NCBI GenBank assembly: GCA_022785155.1
Contig: JALFRH010000200.1
Location: 1-12,027 of the forward strand
Direction of reading: 5' to 3'
Source: Spirochaetales bacterium
GTDB taxonomy: Bacteria; Spirochaetota; Spirochaetia; Sphaerochaetales; Sphaerochaetaceae
DNA length: 12,027 nucleotides
Part shown: piece after piece, positions 1-6,392 of the stretch
Layout: the number at the start of each line of letters is the position of its first letter
How positions within the stretch are numbered: position 1 is the stretch's first letter
The notes under the pieces: model-generated
Told to the model about the DNA's origin: nothing
The model's input: the letters and a program-made list of their open reading frames with translations, nothing else
The model's database searches: none
Made by a program: the position numbers and the translations under genes

Positions 1-1
1 G

Positions 2-319
2 GGAACCCTCAATACCTACAACAGCCATAACCAGATAGGTATGTTCAGTGCCGCAGCTCTTCTTGTGGGAGGTGCTTCCGTCGATAAGGCGAACATCAGA
101 AATGTATTCTTGGGAGTCATCCTCTTCCACCTTATGTTCTATGTCGCGCCATATGCTGGAAAGAATCTTATCGGTGAAGCTCAGCTCGGTGAATATTTCA
201 GAGTCTTCGTCTCCTATGGAGTAATCACTCTCGCCCTTGTCCTCTATGAAATGAGAAAGAGAAGGGAAGGCAGAAAGGCCGGAGAGCTTCTGAAAGAGGC
301 CCAGAAGGAGGAGAAGTAA
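2..319 (+). CDS. Sugar-type ABC transporter permease, C-terminal fragment
   Basis: This is the 3' end of a gene cut by the window start; the reading frame is open from base 2, and the first ATG at 41 is internal. The 105 visible residues contain a stretch with GGAS(V/I)DKA followed by a hydrophobic segment (NVFLGVILFHLMFYVAP), a short loop, and a final membrane segment (FRVFVSYGVITLALVLYEM) that runs into a highly charged Lys/Arg/Glu-rich cytoplasmic tail. This order matches the C-terminus of RbsC/MglC-class permeases (the BPD_transp_2 family), which form the membrane channel of ABC importers for ribose, galactose and similar sugars or nucleosides. The substrate cannot be read from this piece. 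The stop codon overlaps the start of the next gene (TAATG), so the two are probably translationally coupled. The family assignment rests on residue patterns only. Confidence 0.72.
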   Translation, partial: GTLNTYNSHNQIGMFSAAALLVGGASVDKANIRNVFLGVILFHLMFYVAPYAGKNLIGEAQLGEYFRVFVSYGVITLALVLYEMRKRREGRKAGELLKEAQKEEK

Positions 320-762
320 TGAAGAAACCGATCTTTGACAAAGTCTTTTTCATCAGGGTCGCAGCAATTGTCATTGTCATCATTATTGCTGTTGTGATGT
401 TTATCATCGGGAAGCAGCACAATCTCTATTTCGACAACAAGGATTGGGGTGACTACAAGGCCTACCAGTATGTGGAGGTCAAGGTGGATGACCAGGATTC
501 CATGGAGCTTGCCAGAAGGGATAGGGATGTGTTTACCGTAGTAGCCCAGGGACATACTATATATATAGATGCTATGGGGGAGGAGAAGACGGTAAAGGTC
601 CATATTCCTCTGATGATGAAGAATGTCCTCATAAATATTCCTGCCCTTATGAATGGAGAAAGCCAAGATAAGTGGATGGAAGAGTTCATCATCGAAACAG
701 TGACTTATAGTGCAGATGAGACTGTGGTCACTGATGAGACCGCCGGTCTCTTGGGTGAGTGA
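319..762 (+). CDS. Small single-pass membrane protein coupled to the ABC permease
   Basis: A 147-residue protein whose ATG shares one base with the permease stop (TAATG), implying co-translation. Residues 1-9 are basic, residues 10-31 form one strongly hydrophobic helix rich in Val/Ile, and residues 32-147 form an acidic, beta-looking soluble domain. By the positive-inside rule that domain should lie outside the cytoplasmic membrane. There is no lipobox or obvious cleavage site, so the helix is more likely an anchor than a signal peptide. I recall small proteins of this shape beside sugar ABC permeases in spirochaetes but cannot name the family with certainty. It may be an accessory subunit or assembly factor of the transporter; that is inferred only from gene order. 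A hairpin terminator follows 15 bases after the stop, so this is the last gene of its operon. Confidence 0.8.
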   Translation: MKKPIFDKVFFIRVAAIVIVIIIAVVMFIIGKQHNLYFDNKDWGDYKAYQYVEVKVDDQDSMELARRDRDVFTVVAQGHTIYIDAMGEEKTVKVHIPLMMKNVLINIPALMNGESQDKWMEEFIIETVTYSADETVVTDETAGLLGE

Positions 763-776
763 GAAATAATATGGTA

Positions 777-820
777 TAGACCGGTGGATTCAGGTCTGCC
801 GGTTTACTATGTTTTTTCTT
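777..820 (+). terminator. Rho-independent terminator of the ABC transporter operon
   Basis: An 8-bp stem (TAGACCGG at 777-784 against CCGGTTTA at 799-806, with one G-U pair) closes a 14-nt loop. It is followed by CTATG and six T (812-817). It lies 15 bases beyond the stop of the small membrane protein. Confidence 0.7.
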
Positions 821-917
821 GTAATAAAGTAATACAGAAGGGAATCAGGACTTATCATAGGAAAAGAAAAGCAATAAAGTTCACACTTGCCATAATATGT
901 GTTACTTTATATTTTCT

Positions 918-960
918 CTTGACTAAGTAGCTATAATTGGGTTAATTTAGCTTAGTCAAG
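918..960 (+). promoter_or_regulatory. tRNA-Cys promoter region with a perfect 10-bp inverted repeat
   Basis: CTTGACTAAG (918-927) and CTTAGTCAAG (951-960) are perfect reverse complements 23 bases apart, just upstream of tRNA-Cys. TTGACT at 919-924 would serve as a -35 with TTAATT at 942-947 as a -10 (17-nt spacing). A consensus TATAAT also lies at 932-937, but it is only 7 nt from TTGACT and has no good -35 of its own. Under the first reading transcription would start near 954, about 12 nt before the mature tRNA, inside the right arm. The repeat could be an operator or a structure in the 5' leader. The choice of promoter is uncertain; the repeat itself is plain. Confidence 0.5.
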
Positions 961-966
961 TGACTT

Positions 967-1040
967 GGTGCTGTGCCCGAGCGGCCTAAGGGGACGGTCT
1001 GCAAAACCGTTTTTCATCGGTTCGAATCCGATCGGCACCT
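967..1040 (+). tRNA. tRNA-Cys (anticodon GCA)
   Basis: A 74-base cloverleaf. The acceptor stem GGTGCTG pairs with CGGCACC (one G-U), and the D stem is CCC/GGG. The anticodon stem ACGGT/ACCGT carries loop CTGCAAA with anticodon GCA at 1001-1003. A 5-nt variable loop follows, then the T stem ATCGG/CCGAT with loop TTCGAAT. The discriminator base is T (U73), the expected identity element of tRNA-Cys. The 3' CCA is not encoded, so it must be added after transcription. A hairpin terminator follows almost at once, so the tRNA is transcribed alone. Confidence 0.96.
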
Positions 1041-1045
1041 CTCTT

Positions 1046-1073
1046 CTCTCTCAGAATATGGGAGAGTTTTTTT
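1046..1073 (+). terminator. Rho-independent terminator of tRNA-Cys
   Basis: A 6-bp stem CTCTCT (1046-1051) / GGAGAG (1061-1066), including one G-U pair, encloses a 9-nt loop. Seven T follow at 1067-1073. It begins 6 bases after the tRNA. Confidence 0.85.
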
Positions 1074-1082
1074 ATCGAAGAA

Positions 1083-1122
1083 AGAGCATGAATACTTTTT
1101 TGAAAGAAAGTAAGCATGCTCT
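1083..1122 (-). terminator. Long hairpin, probable terminator of the YwaF-like gene
   Basis: A perfect outer 8-bp stem (AGAGCATG 1083-1090 / CATGCTCT 1115-1122), a 2x2 internal loop and a perfect inner 6-bp stem (TACTTT 1093-1098 / AAAGTA 1107-1112) close an 8-nt loop. On the minus strand it starts 21 bases after the YwaF-like stop and is followed by TTCTTC, a modest U-rich tail. It separates two convergent transcription units. Confidence 0.65.
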
Positions 1123-1143
1123 AGATAAACGGGAATAATATTG

Positions 1144-1917
1144 TTACTTTGCCTTATGCTTCTCTTTTATTACGTCTATTCCTGTCAGTAGGCCATACAG
1201 AGCTGCAACACCAAGTGAATAATAGATGATGAAGCTTATGAGATATATTGGATATGGGCTTGGCTTCTTAAAGAGCAGGTTCAACATAGGATAAGTTACA
1301 CTATCCTGGATGGGTGAAAGATAGAAGAAGTTGATATTTGCTTCAGGAATTGTCTTGGCGCATATTACATCCAAGATAATGGCGACAAAAGTAAGCACCA
1401 ACCAGAGAATATAGCCGTCAATGATGTATCTCTTTCCTTTCTTTCCATAGATATTGTAATAGACGATGGAGAAGACACCTATCATGATGACGATATTGTG
1501 CCAGACCATGGCCTGGAGGCTAAGGAAGATATAGCTTGAATTGAGGATTGTGGATGGCTTTACGTAATAGAAGGAAGCAGCCATAAGACCTATGACTGTA
1601 TAGGCGATCATGCCATTCTTTACCTTTTCGTTTTTTACAAGGGGTACAGCCCACAAGAAGAAAAGCTCTACCGTGCATATCTGGAAAGGGATTTTTTCCA
1701 AAGGATATGTTCCTGTGGTGGAAATCATAAAGAAAAGCTTCAAAAGCTCCAAAACAATTAATGTAATACCTGTGACAGCATATACTTTCTCCGGGGTTTT
1801 AGTCTTTTTGGCTAAGAATCCTCCGCCTATTCCAAACAGGACGGCTGAAACAATCCCAATGATATGCACTAGCCCCATAGAGTGAAGTTGGTGTGACCAT
1901 TCTGCGAATATAAACAC
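1144..1917 (-). CDS. YwaF-like (TIGR02206-type) multi-pass membrane protein
   Basis: A predicted 257-residue inner-membrane protein with about seven hydrophobic segments and a short basic C-terminal tail (IKEKHKAK). The pattern WS-x-x-H near the N-terminus, followed by regularly spaced helices with IPFQICTVELFF and WHN in the middle, resembles the YwaF/TIGR02206 family of uncharacterised integral membrane proteins; no biochemical role is established that I can cite. The open frame extends upstream to a TTG at 1953. A textbook Shine-Dalgarno (AAGGAGG, minus strand 1923-1929) lies inside that extension, 5 nt before GTG at 1915-1917, so I take GTG as the true start. The family's N-terminal region still begins after it. 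The gene diverges from the kinase operon and converges on tRNA-Cys. The family call is moderate; the gene itself is secure. Confidence 0.75.
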   Translation of the reverse strand: MFIFAEWSHQLHSMGLVHIIGIVSAVLFGIGGGFLAKKTKTPEKVYAVTGITLIVLELLKLFFMISTTGTYPLEKIPFQICTVELFFLWAVPLVKNEKVKNGMIAYTVIGLMAASFYYVKPSTILNSSYIFLSLQAMVWHNIVIMIGVFSIVYYNIYGKKGKRYIIDGYILWLVLTFVAIILDVICAKTIPEANINFFYLSPIQDSVTYPMLNLLFKKPSPYPIYLISFIIYYSLGVAALYGLLTGIDVIKEKHKAK

Positions 1918-1922
1918 AGACT

Positions 1923-1929
1923 CCTCCTT
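1923..1929 (-). promoter_or_regulatory. Shine-Dalgarno that sets the GTG start of the YwaF-like gene
   Basis: AAGGAGG on the minus strand, 5 nt upstream of GTG at 1915-1917. It falls inside the longer TTG-initiated frame, which lacks a comparable site, and so supports the shorter protein. Confidence 0.75.
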
Positions 1930-1961
1930 TGATTGTGTGTTGTAATTCGACAATAATTCTA

Positions 1962-2004
1962 CTTTGTGTAAAGAAAAAAATATACACTTGATGTATTAAG
2001 TGTA
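1962..2004. repeat. Inverted repeats in the divergent intergenic region
   Basis: Between the YwaF-like gene and the divergently transcribed kinase operon there is a perfect 7-bp inverted repeat, TACACTT (1983-1989) / AAGTGTA (1998-2004), with an 8-nt spacer. A related palindromic element CTTTGTGTAAAG lies at 1962-1973. Clustered half-sites in a divergent promoter region could bind a shared regulator. No convincing -35/-10 pair was found nearby. Confidence 0.35.
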
Positions 2005-2127
2005 AGAAAACAATTTAAAAAAATGAAAATCAAAACAACCTCGAGAAGGTAAAACATCATTATTTATCAAAATGGATATGTCAATTTCCCTTCTTGTGTG
2101 GGATAATGACTATAAGGGTAAGAATAT

Positions 2128-4359
2128 ATGAAGATAAAACAGAAGACAAAGAATTGGATAGTTTTAATTACTGCATTACTTCTTTTCTTCTCTTTTTATA
2201 TTTTTCTCGCCTTAAGGCTTGGTAAGAATGTCAAAGGCAATGTAAGCCAAGGCACCATATCCATGGCATCTTCTTTCCTTGAAAGAGAAACCAGCTCCAT
2301 AGATGAGAAGGTCTCAAGTGCCATAGATTACTTTTCCTCCAATTCTTTAGAAGATTTCCCTATCTTTGATTTTGTTGAAATAGAGGAAAAGAAATCAGAG
2401 AAAGGCTTATCTATAGATGGCGGATATCTGAAATACAGTAATGGAGAAAGGGCGTTGATAATGGAATTGGCGCCTATTTTTCAATTTGACAATCCCTTGA
2501 TTTCATCAATTACAGTATCCCTTTCTGGAAAGGGGGAGTGGGGGATAGGAAAGAGGGAAGTCGATGACACCAGAATAGAATTCAACCTGGAGAAAACAGG
2601 GTTGAAGGTGGCCTATACCATATCACAGCAATTCCTTGAAGCCAACCAGGAACGAGGTATAACACTGGTTGTAAGCAACATGATATATGTAGCCATCCTT
2701 TTTATAGTCTTTATTGTTTTCATGGCTATATATACCTTCAGCAGGGAGCCCTTTGCAGCCAATAAAAACAAAAAGATGGTGGATAGGATACTCTCTGCCG
2801 TTACAGATGATTTCGTCTTCTTGGTTGAAGTGGATGTGAAGACAAGAATTGAAAAGATCTTCTTTGTCTCCAAAGGCCCTCATCCCCAGTGGTCTGACAA
2901 AAAAACACACAAGTATGACGAAAGCATAAAAGAGTATGCGGATGTCGTCGTAGCTCCGGAAGACAGAAAGCGCTTTCTGGAAGTTACGGAGTTCAATGCT
3001 CTCATGGAGTATTTCAAGAACAACGATAACGAATGCATCATCGAATATGATGTCATTGTAAATGGCGGGAGAAGGCGCTACCAAGGTAAGTTCACTCTTA
3101 GCCCACAGGATCCTGAAGGGGCGAAGATCTATGTAGGAGTGAGGGACATCACACTAATCGAGGAAGAGAGGACCGAGTACAATAGAAAGCTCATGTCCGC
3201 CTTGGCCCAGGCTGAAGAGGCCAACAAGGGTAAGAGCTACTTCCTTTTCAACATGTCCCACGATATTAGGACACCACTCAATGCCATTATAGGTTACTCC
3301 GAATTGGCGAAGAACCATTTGGATGAGAAAGAAGTATTGGACGACTACATCTATAAGATCCAAACCTGTGGCAGGCAGCTTTTGGGCCTGATAGGAGATG
3401 TGTTGGATATGGCGAAGATTGAAAGCGGTAATCTTGAAATCTCCGAGAAGCCATGCTTATGTCAGGATTTGATGTCTGATATCATGATATCGGTGAATGA
3501 AAGCGCAAAGAAAAAAGGCCTTGAGTTCGAAGCATCTGGCAATGCCTGCCATTCAACCATCCTCTGCGATAAAGTGAAGGTGCAGAAAATACTTCTCAAT
3601 ATTCTCAGTAATGCTGTGAAATATACTCCCAAGGGAGGAAAGATCTCCCTTAGTGTCCAAGAGAAGATTAGGGAGGATGAAAGGTTGTCAGACTTCACTT
3701 TTGTTGTGAAGGACAATGGTATCGGAATATCCAAGGAGTTCCTTCCCTATATATTCAACTCCTTCTCCAGAGAACGTAATGCAACCATAAGCGGCGTCTC
3801 AGGCACAGGCCTTGGAATGACCATAACCAAGAGGCTTGTGGATGCCATGGGCGGAAAAATAGAAGTGGAAAGCCAGCAGAATATGGGCACCACAGTTACA
3901 GTATCCATCACTTTCTCCAGGCTTGTAGGACTGGAAGAGAAACGGGAGGAGATTATACCTGATGCTTTCCTGAAGGGTATAAGGGTTCTTCTTGTGGAGG
4001 ACAATGAAATCAACGGCGAAATTGCTTCGGAAATGCTGAGGGAGCTTAAAGTGAATGTGGATCTTGTCACCAACGGCAAGGAGTGCATCGATGCCCTCTT
4101 GGAAAAAGACGCCGGATACTATGACCTGGTTTTGATGGATATCCAGATGCCTGTAATGGATGGATACGAAGCAACCAGGATAATAAGACGTTTTTCTGAT
4201 AAAGATAAGAGATTGATTCCTGTCATCGCCATGACTGCCAACGCCTTCGAGGAAGACAAACAGAAGGCTTTCCAATCTGGCATGAACGGTCATCTTGCAA
4301 AGCCTGTGGAAATGAGACATCTTATTCAGGCATTGAAAAGCGCAATAGGAAAGAAATAG
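2128..4359 (+). CDS. Membrane-bound hybrid sensor histidine kinase (PAS-HisKA-HATPase-REC)
   Basis: 743 residues. A short basic N-terminus and a membrane helix (about 11-31) are followed by an extracytoplasmic sensor region (32-180) with no recognised motif, then a second helix (183-204). A PAS-like domain (about 215-342) follows, then a helical linker. The HisKA H-box NMSHDIRTPLNAIIGY carries phospho-acceptor H378. The ATPase domain shows the N-box (N491, N495), G1 (DNGIGIS, 529-535) and G2 (GTGLGM, 559-564). The C-terminal receiver has E624/D625, phospho-acceptor D671 in DIQMP, T703 and K725, so every catalytic residue is present. There is no HPt or DNA-binding domain, so phosphate must leave through a separate HPt or regulator encoded elsewhere. 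ATG at 2128 has AAGGG 9 nt upstream. Malic enzyme begins 10 nt after the stop and is probably co-transcribed. The ligand is unknown. Confidence 0.95.
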   Translation: MKIKQKTKNWIVLITALLLFFSFYIFLALRLGKNVKGNVSQGTISMASSFLERETSSIDEKVSSAIDYFSSNSLEDFPIFDFVEIEEKKSEKGLSIDGGYLKYSNGERALIMELAPIFQFDNPLISSITVSLSGKGEWGIGKREVDDTRIEFNLEKTGLKVAYTISQQFLEANQERGITLVVSNMIYVAILFIVFIVFMAIYTFSREPFAANKNKKMVDRILSAVTDDFVFLVEVDVKTRIEKIFFVSKGPHPQWSDKKTHKYDESIKEYADVVVAPEDRKRFLEVTEFNALMEYFKNNDNECIIEYDVIVNGGRRRYQGKFTLSPQDPEGAKIYVGVRDITLIEEERTEYNRKLMSALAQAEEANKGKSYFLFNMSHDIRTPLNAIIGYSELAKNHLDEKEVLDDYIYKIQTCGRQLLGLIGDVLDMAKIESGNLEISEKPCLCQDLMSDIMISVNESAKKKGLEFEASGNACHSTILCDKVKVQKILLNILSNAVKYTPKGGKISLSVQEKIREDERLSDFTFVVKDNGIGISKEFLPYIFNSFSRERNATISGVSGTGLGMTITKRLVDAMGGKIEVESQQNMGTTVTVSITFSRLVGLEEKREEIIPDAFLKGIRVLLVEDNEINGEIASEMLRELKVNVDLVTNGKECIDALLEKDAGYYDLVLMDIQMPVMDGYEATRIIRRFSDKDKRLIPVIAMTANAFEEDKQKAFQSGMNGHLAKPVEMRHLIQALKSAIGKK

Positions 4360-4369
4360 AGAGGAATAT

Positions 4370-5650
4370 ATGGAAGATTTGAAGACTAGGGCCCTCAGAT
4401 ACCATGAAGAGGGTAGACCAGGAAAAGTAAGCGTCGTGCCCACCAAGCCCTGTGCCACTGCAGAGGATCTGTCCCTTGCTTATACCCCGGGGGTGGCCCA
4501 GGCTGTATTGGAGATAGATAGAGACAAAGACAGTGCATATAGATATACATCCAAGGGAAACCTTGTGGCTGTAATATCAAACGGGACGGCTATTCTAGGC
4601 CTGGGTGACAGAGGAGCCCTTGCCAGCAAACCTGTAATGGAGGGTAAGGGGGTGCTCTTCAAGCGTTTTGCCGACATCGATGTCTTTGATATCGAGGTTG
4701 CAGAAAAGGACCCCGATAAATTCATAGATATCGTCGCGGCGATCGCCCCTACCTTCGGAGGAATAAACCTTGAGGATATAAAGGGGCCCGAGTGCTTCTA
4801 TATAGAGAATGAACTGAAAAAGCGTTGTGATATCCCTGTCTTCCATGATGACCAGCATGGAACAGCCATTATCGCCTCCGCTGCCTTGATAAACGGAGCA
4901 GAGATTGTGGGAAAGAAGCTTGAGGATATGAAGGTGGTGTTCTCAGGAGCAGGAGCTGCAGGATGCTCCTGTGCAAAGATGTTCCTTTCCATGGGTATAA
5001 GAAAGAAGAACCTTATTATGACGGACATCGACGGTGTCATTTATAAGGGAAGGCCAGGAATGAATCCTGTACACGAATCTCTTGCTTCCGATACTCCCTT
5101 GAGGACGCTGAAGGAAGCCATTGTAGGGGCGGATGTCTTTATGGGAGTGTCTGCAAAAGGAATACTCAAAAAAGATATGCTTCTTTCCATGGCAAAAGAC
5201 CCTATTGTCTTTGCTATGGCAAATCCAGATCCTGAGATCACTTATGAAGAGGCCAAGAGCACCAGGGATGATGTAATCATGGGAACTGGCAGAAGCGACT
5301 ATCCCAACCAGATAAACAATATTCTTGGTTTCCCTTTCATATTCCGCGGGGCTTTGGATGTCAAGGCTACTGAGATAACAGAGAATATGAAGAAGGCGGC
5401 AGCCTTGTCTTTGGCCAAGCTTACCAAGGAAAAGGTTCCTGAGGAAGTGAAGAAGGCATATGGAGGAAAGGACTTCTCCTTCGGAAGGGACTACATCGTT
5501 CCGAAGCCCTTCGACCCGAGGGTAATCGAGTGGGAGGCTGTGGCTGTTGCAAAGGCGGCTGTGGAGGATGGTGTGGCCCTTTCTCCAATCACCGATTGGG
5601 AAGGCTACAGAGAAAGATTGAGAAATAGGATGAAGAGTTATTGGAAGTAA
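4370..5650 (+). CDS. NAD(P)-dependent malic enzyme
   Basis: A 426-residue cytoplasmic enzyme catalysing oxidative decarboxylation of malate to pyruvate and CO2, with reduction of NAD(P). It is the short bacterial form, without the phosphotransacetylase-like extension of MaeB. Visible signatures are SLAYTPGVA with general-acid Tyr38, EGKGVLFKRFADID with Lys93, the metal ligands Glu135 (NLEDI) and Asp160/Asp161 (FHDDQHGTA), the dinucleotide-binding GAGAAG (193-198), and AMANPDPEI (283-291). NAD versus NADP preference cannot be decided by eye. GAGGAA sits 4 nt before the ATG. The gene follows the hybrid kinase by 10 nt in the same operon and ends at a strong hairpin. In an anaerobe it could link C4 acids to pyruvate and supply reducing power. 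Arginine codons are almost all AGA/AGG (18 of 21), which I use as the resident reference. Confidence 0.95.
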   Translation: MEDLKTRALRYHEEGRPGKVSVVPTKPCATAEDLSLAYTPGVAQAVLEIDRDKDSAYRYTSKGNLVAVISNGTAILGLGDRGALASKPVMEGKGVLFKRFADIDVFDIEVAEKDPDKFIDIVAAIAPTFGGINLEDIKGPECFYIENELKKRCDIPVFHDDQHGTAIIASAALINGAEIVGKKLEDMKVVFSGAGAAGCSCAKMFLSMGIRKKNLIMTDIDGVIYKGRPGMNPVHESLASDTPLRTLKEAIVGADVFMGVSAKGILKKDMLLSMAKDPIVFAMANPDPEITYEEAKSTRDDVIMGTGRSDYPNQINNILGFPFIFRGALDVKATEITENMKKAAALSLAKLTKEKVPEEVKKAYGGKDFSFGRDYIVPKPFDPRVIEWEAVAVAKAAVEDGVALSPITDWEGYRERLRNRMKSYWK

Positions 5651-5652
5651 GT

Positions 5653-5680
5653 AAAATGAGGCTGGAAAACAGCCTCATTT
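5653..5680. terminator. Bidirectional terminator between malic enzyme and the helical protein gene
   Basis: A perfect 10-bp stem AAATGAGGCT (5654-5663) / AGCCTCATTT (5671-5680) with a 7-nt loop starts 4 bases past the malic enzyme stop. On the plus strand the exit is ATTTACATC; on the minus strand it is TTTTACTTAC. It can therefore serve both convergent genes, somewhat better on the minus strand. Confidence 0.8.
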
Positions 5681-5701
5681 ACATCACTCTGCCCCTTGGG
5701 T

Positions 5702-6289
5702 TTATTTCAAGACTTCCTTCAGCTGCTCCTTGGCATCATCCAAAGTCTTCTGATATTGGTCTCTCAGTCTTTCAAGATACTTATTTGCCATTTCCCTGCA
5801 CTCTTTGTCGTTTTCGAATGTAAGATGGGGACACTCACCATATTGGGCCCTCATTTTCTCTTCCTTTTCCCTTAGCATAGGCTCGAACTGGCTCTTGAGC
5901 TGATCCATCATCTGCTCTCTATGTCGTGGATACTGGGCCATATGATTAAGTACATCCTGGAGAAAGTCCAGGACTTCCTGGTTTCCAGGAAGAGCCAAGG
6001 AAAGAAGGAAGAAAAGCCTTTGGGGCTTCTTGCTTTCCGTCATATCAGTCTGAGGAAGAGTAAGGGAGTTTATTATGGTCTGGCCAAGAGCTTCCTTGAT
6101 CTCATCCTTTCCATATTTACTGAGTTCAGACCTGAGACTATCTTCCGTATCTTCTTCACCCAATAGATAAGCTCCTGCTTTTCTTCTTATGGCGTCTATA
6201 TCTGCGTTATGTCTTATTTTGTTTTCATCGACTTCAATTGATTCAGTTTTTTCCAGGGCGATTTCCCAAGCACTTTTAATTCTTCCCAT
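5702..6289 (-). CDS. Conserved-looking helical cytoplasmic protein, function unknown
   Basis: A 195-residue soluble protein with no signal peptide or membrane segment. It is strongly charged and predicted to be mostly helical; residues about 135-195 (rich in Glu, Lys, Gln and Arg with heptad-like Leu/Met) could form a coiled coil. The N-terminus MGRIKSAWEIALEKTE resembles small hypotheticals I associate with treponemes and relatives, but I cannot attach a named family. The open frame extends 10 codons further upstream, but GGTGGAGG (6296-6303) lies 6 nt before the ATG at 6287-6289, so that ATG is the start. It lies 55 nt beyond the end of the glutamate dehydrogenase terminator hairpin, on the same strand, and ends at the bidirectional hairpin at 5653-5680. 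No role can be inferred from context. Confidence 0.82.
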   Translation of the reverse strand: MGRIKSAWEIALEKTESIEVDENKIRHNADIDAIRRKAGAYLLGEEDTEDSLRSELSKYGKDEIKEALGQTIINSLTLPQTDMTESKKPQRLFFLLSLALPGNQEVLDFLQDVLNHMAQYPRHREQMMDQLKSQFEPMLREKEEKMRAQYGECPHLTFENDKECREMANKYLERLRDQYQKTLDDAKEQLKEVLK

Positions 6290-6295
6290 TTTGTG

Positions 6296-6303
6296 CCTCC
6301 ACC
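6296..6303 (-). promoter_or_regulatory. Shine-Dalgarno that sets the start of the helical protein
   Basis: GGTGGAGG on the minus strand, 6 nt before ATG at 6287-6289. It argues against the in-frame ATG 30 bases further upstream, which would place this site inside the coding sequence. Confidence 0.75.
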
Positions 6304-6344
6304 CTAAGTGTAAGTACAAAACAAAAGAGCGTTAAGGGGATAGG

Positions 6345-6373
6345 CGAAAAATAATCGGCCCCTTTCGGAGCCG
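6345..6373 (-). terminator. Rho-independent terminator of glutamate dehydrogenase
   Basis: On the minus strand, CGGCTCC-GAAA-GGGGCCG forms a 7-bp stem (one G-U) closed by a stable GAAA tetraloop. It is followed by ATTATTTTTCG. It lies about 20 bases after the gdhA stop. Confidence 0.88.
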
Positions 6374-6392
6374 GATATATGAAATAAGGCTA

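Noticed and set aside
244..666. 140-codon minus-strand open frame
   Set aside because: It overlaps both genes of the ABC operon on the opposite strand and has an unnatural composition; the plus-strand genes have coupled starts and a terminator.
967..1040. tRNA-Cys as an integration site for a mobile element
   Set aside because: No integrase and no repeat of the tRNA 3' end was seen elsewhere in the window; the genes after it look resident.
3799..4458. 219-codon minus-strand open frame
   Set aside because: It is antisense to the kinase receiver domain and the malic enzyme start, both unmistakable on the plus strand.
5641..5823. 60-codon plus-strand open frame after malic enzyme
   Set aside because: It reads through the terminator hairpin and antisense to the helical protein gene.
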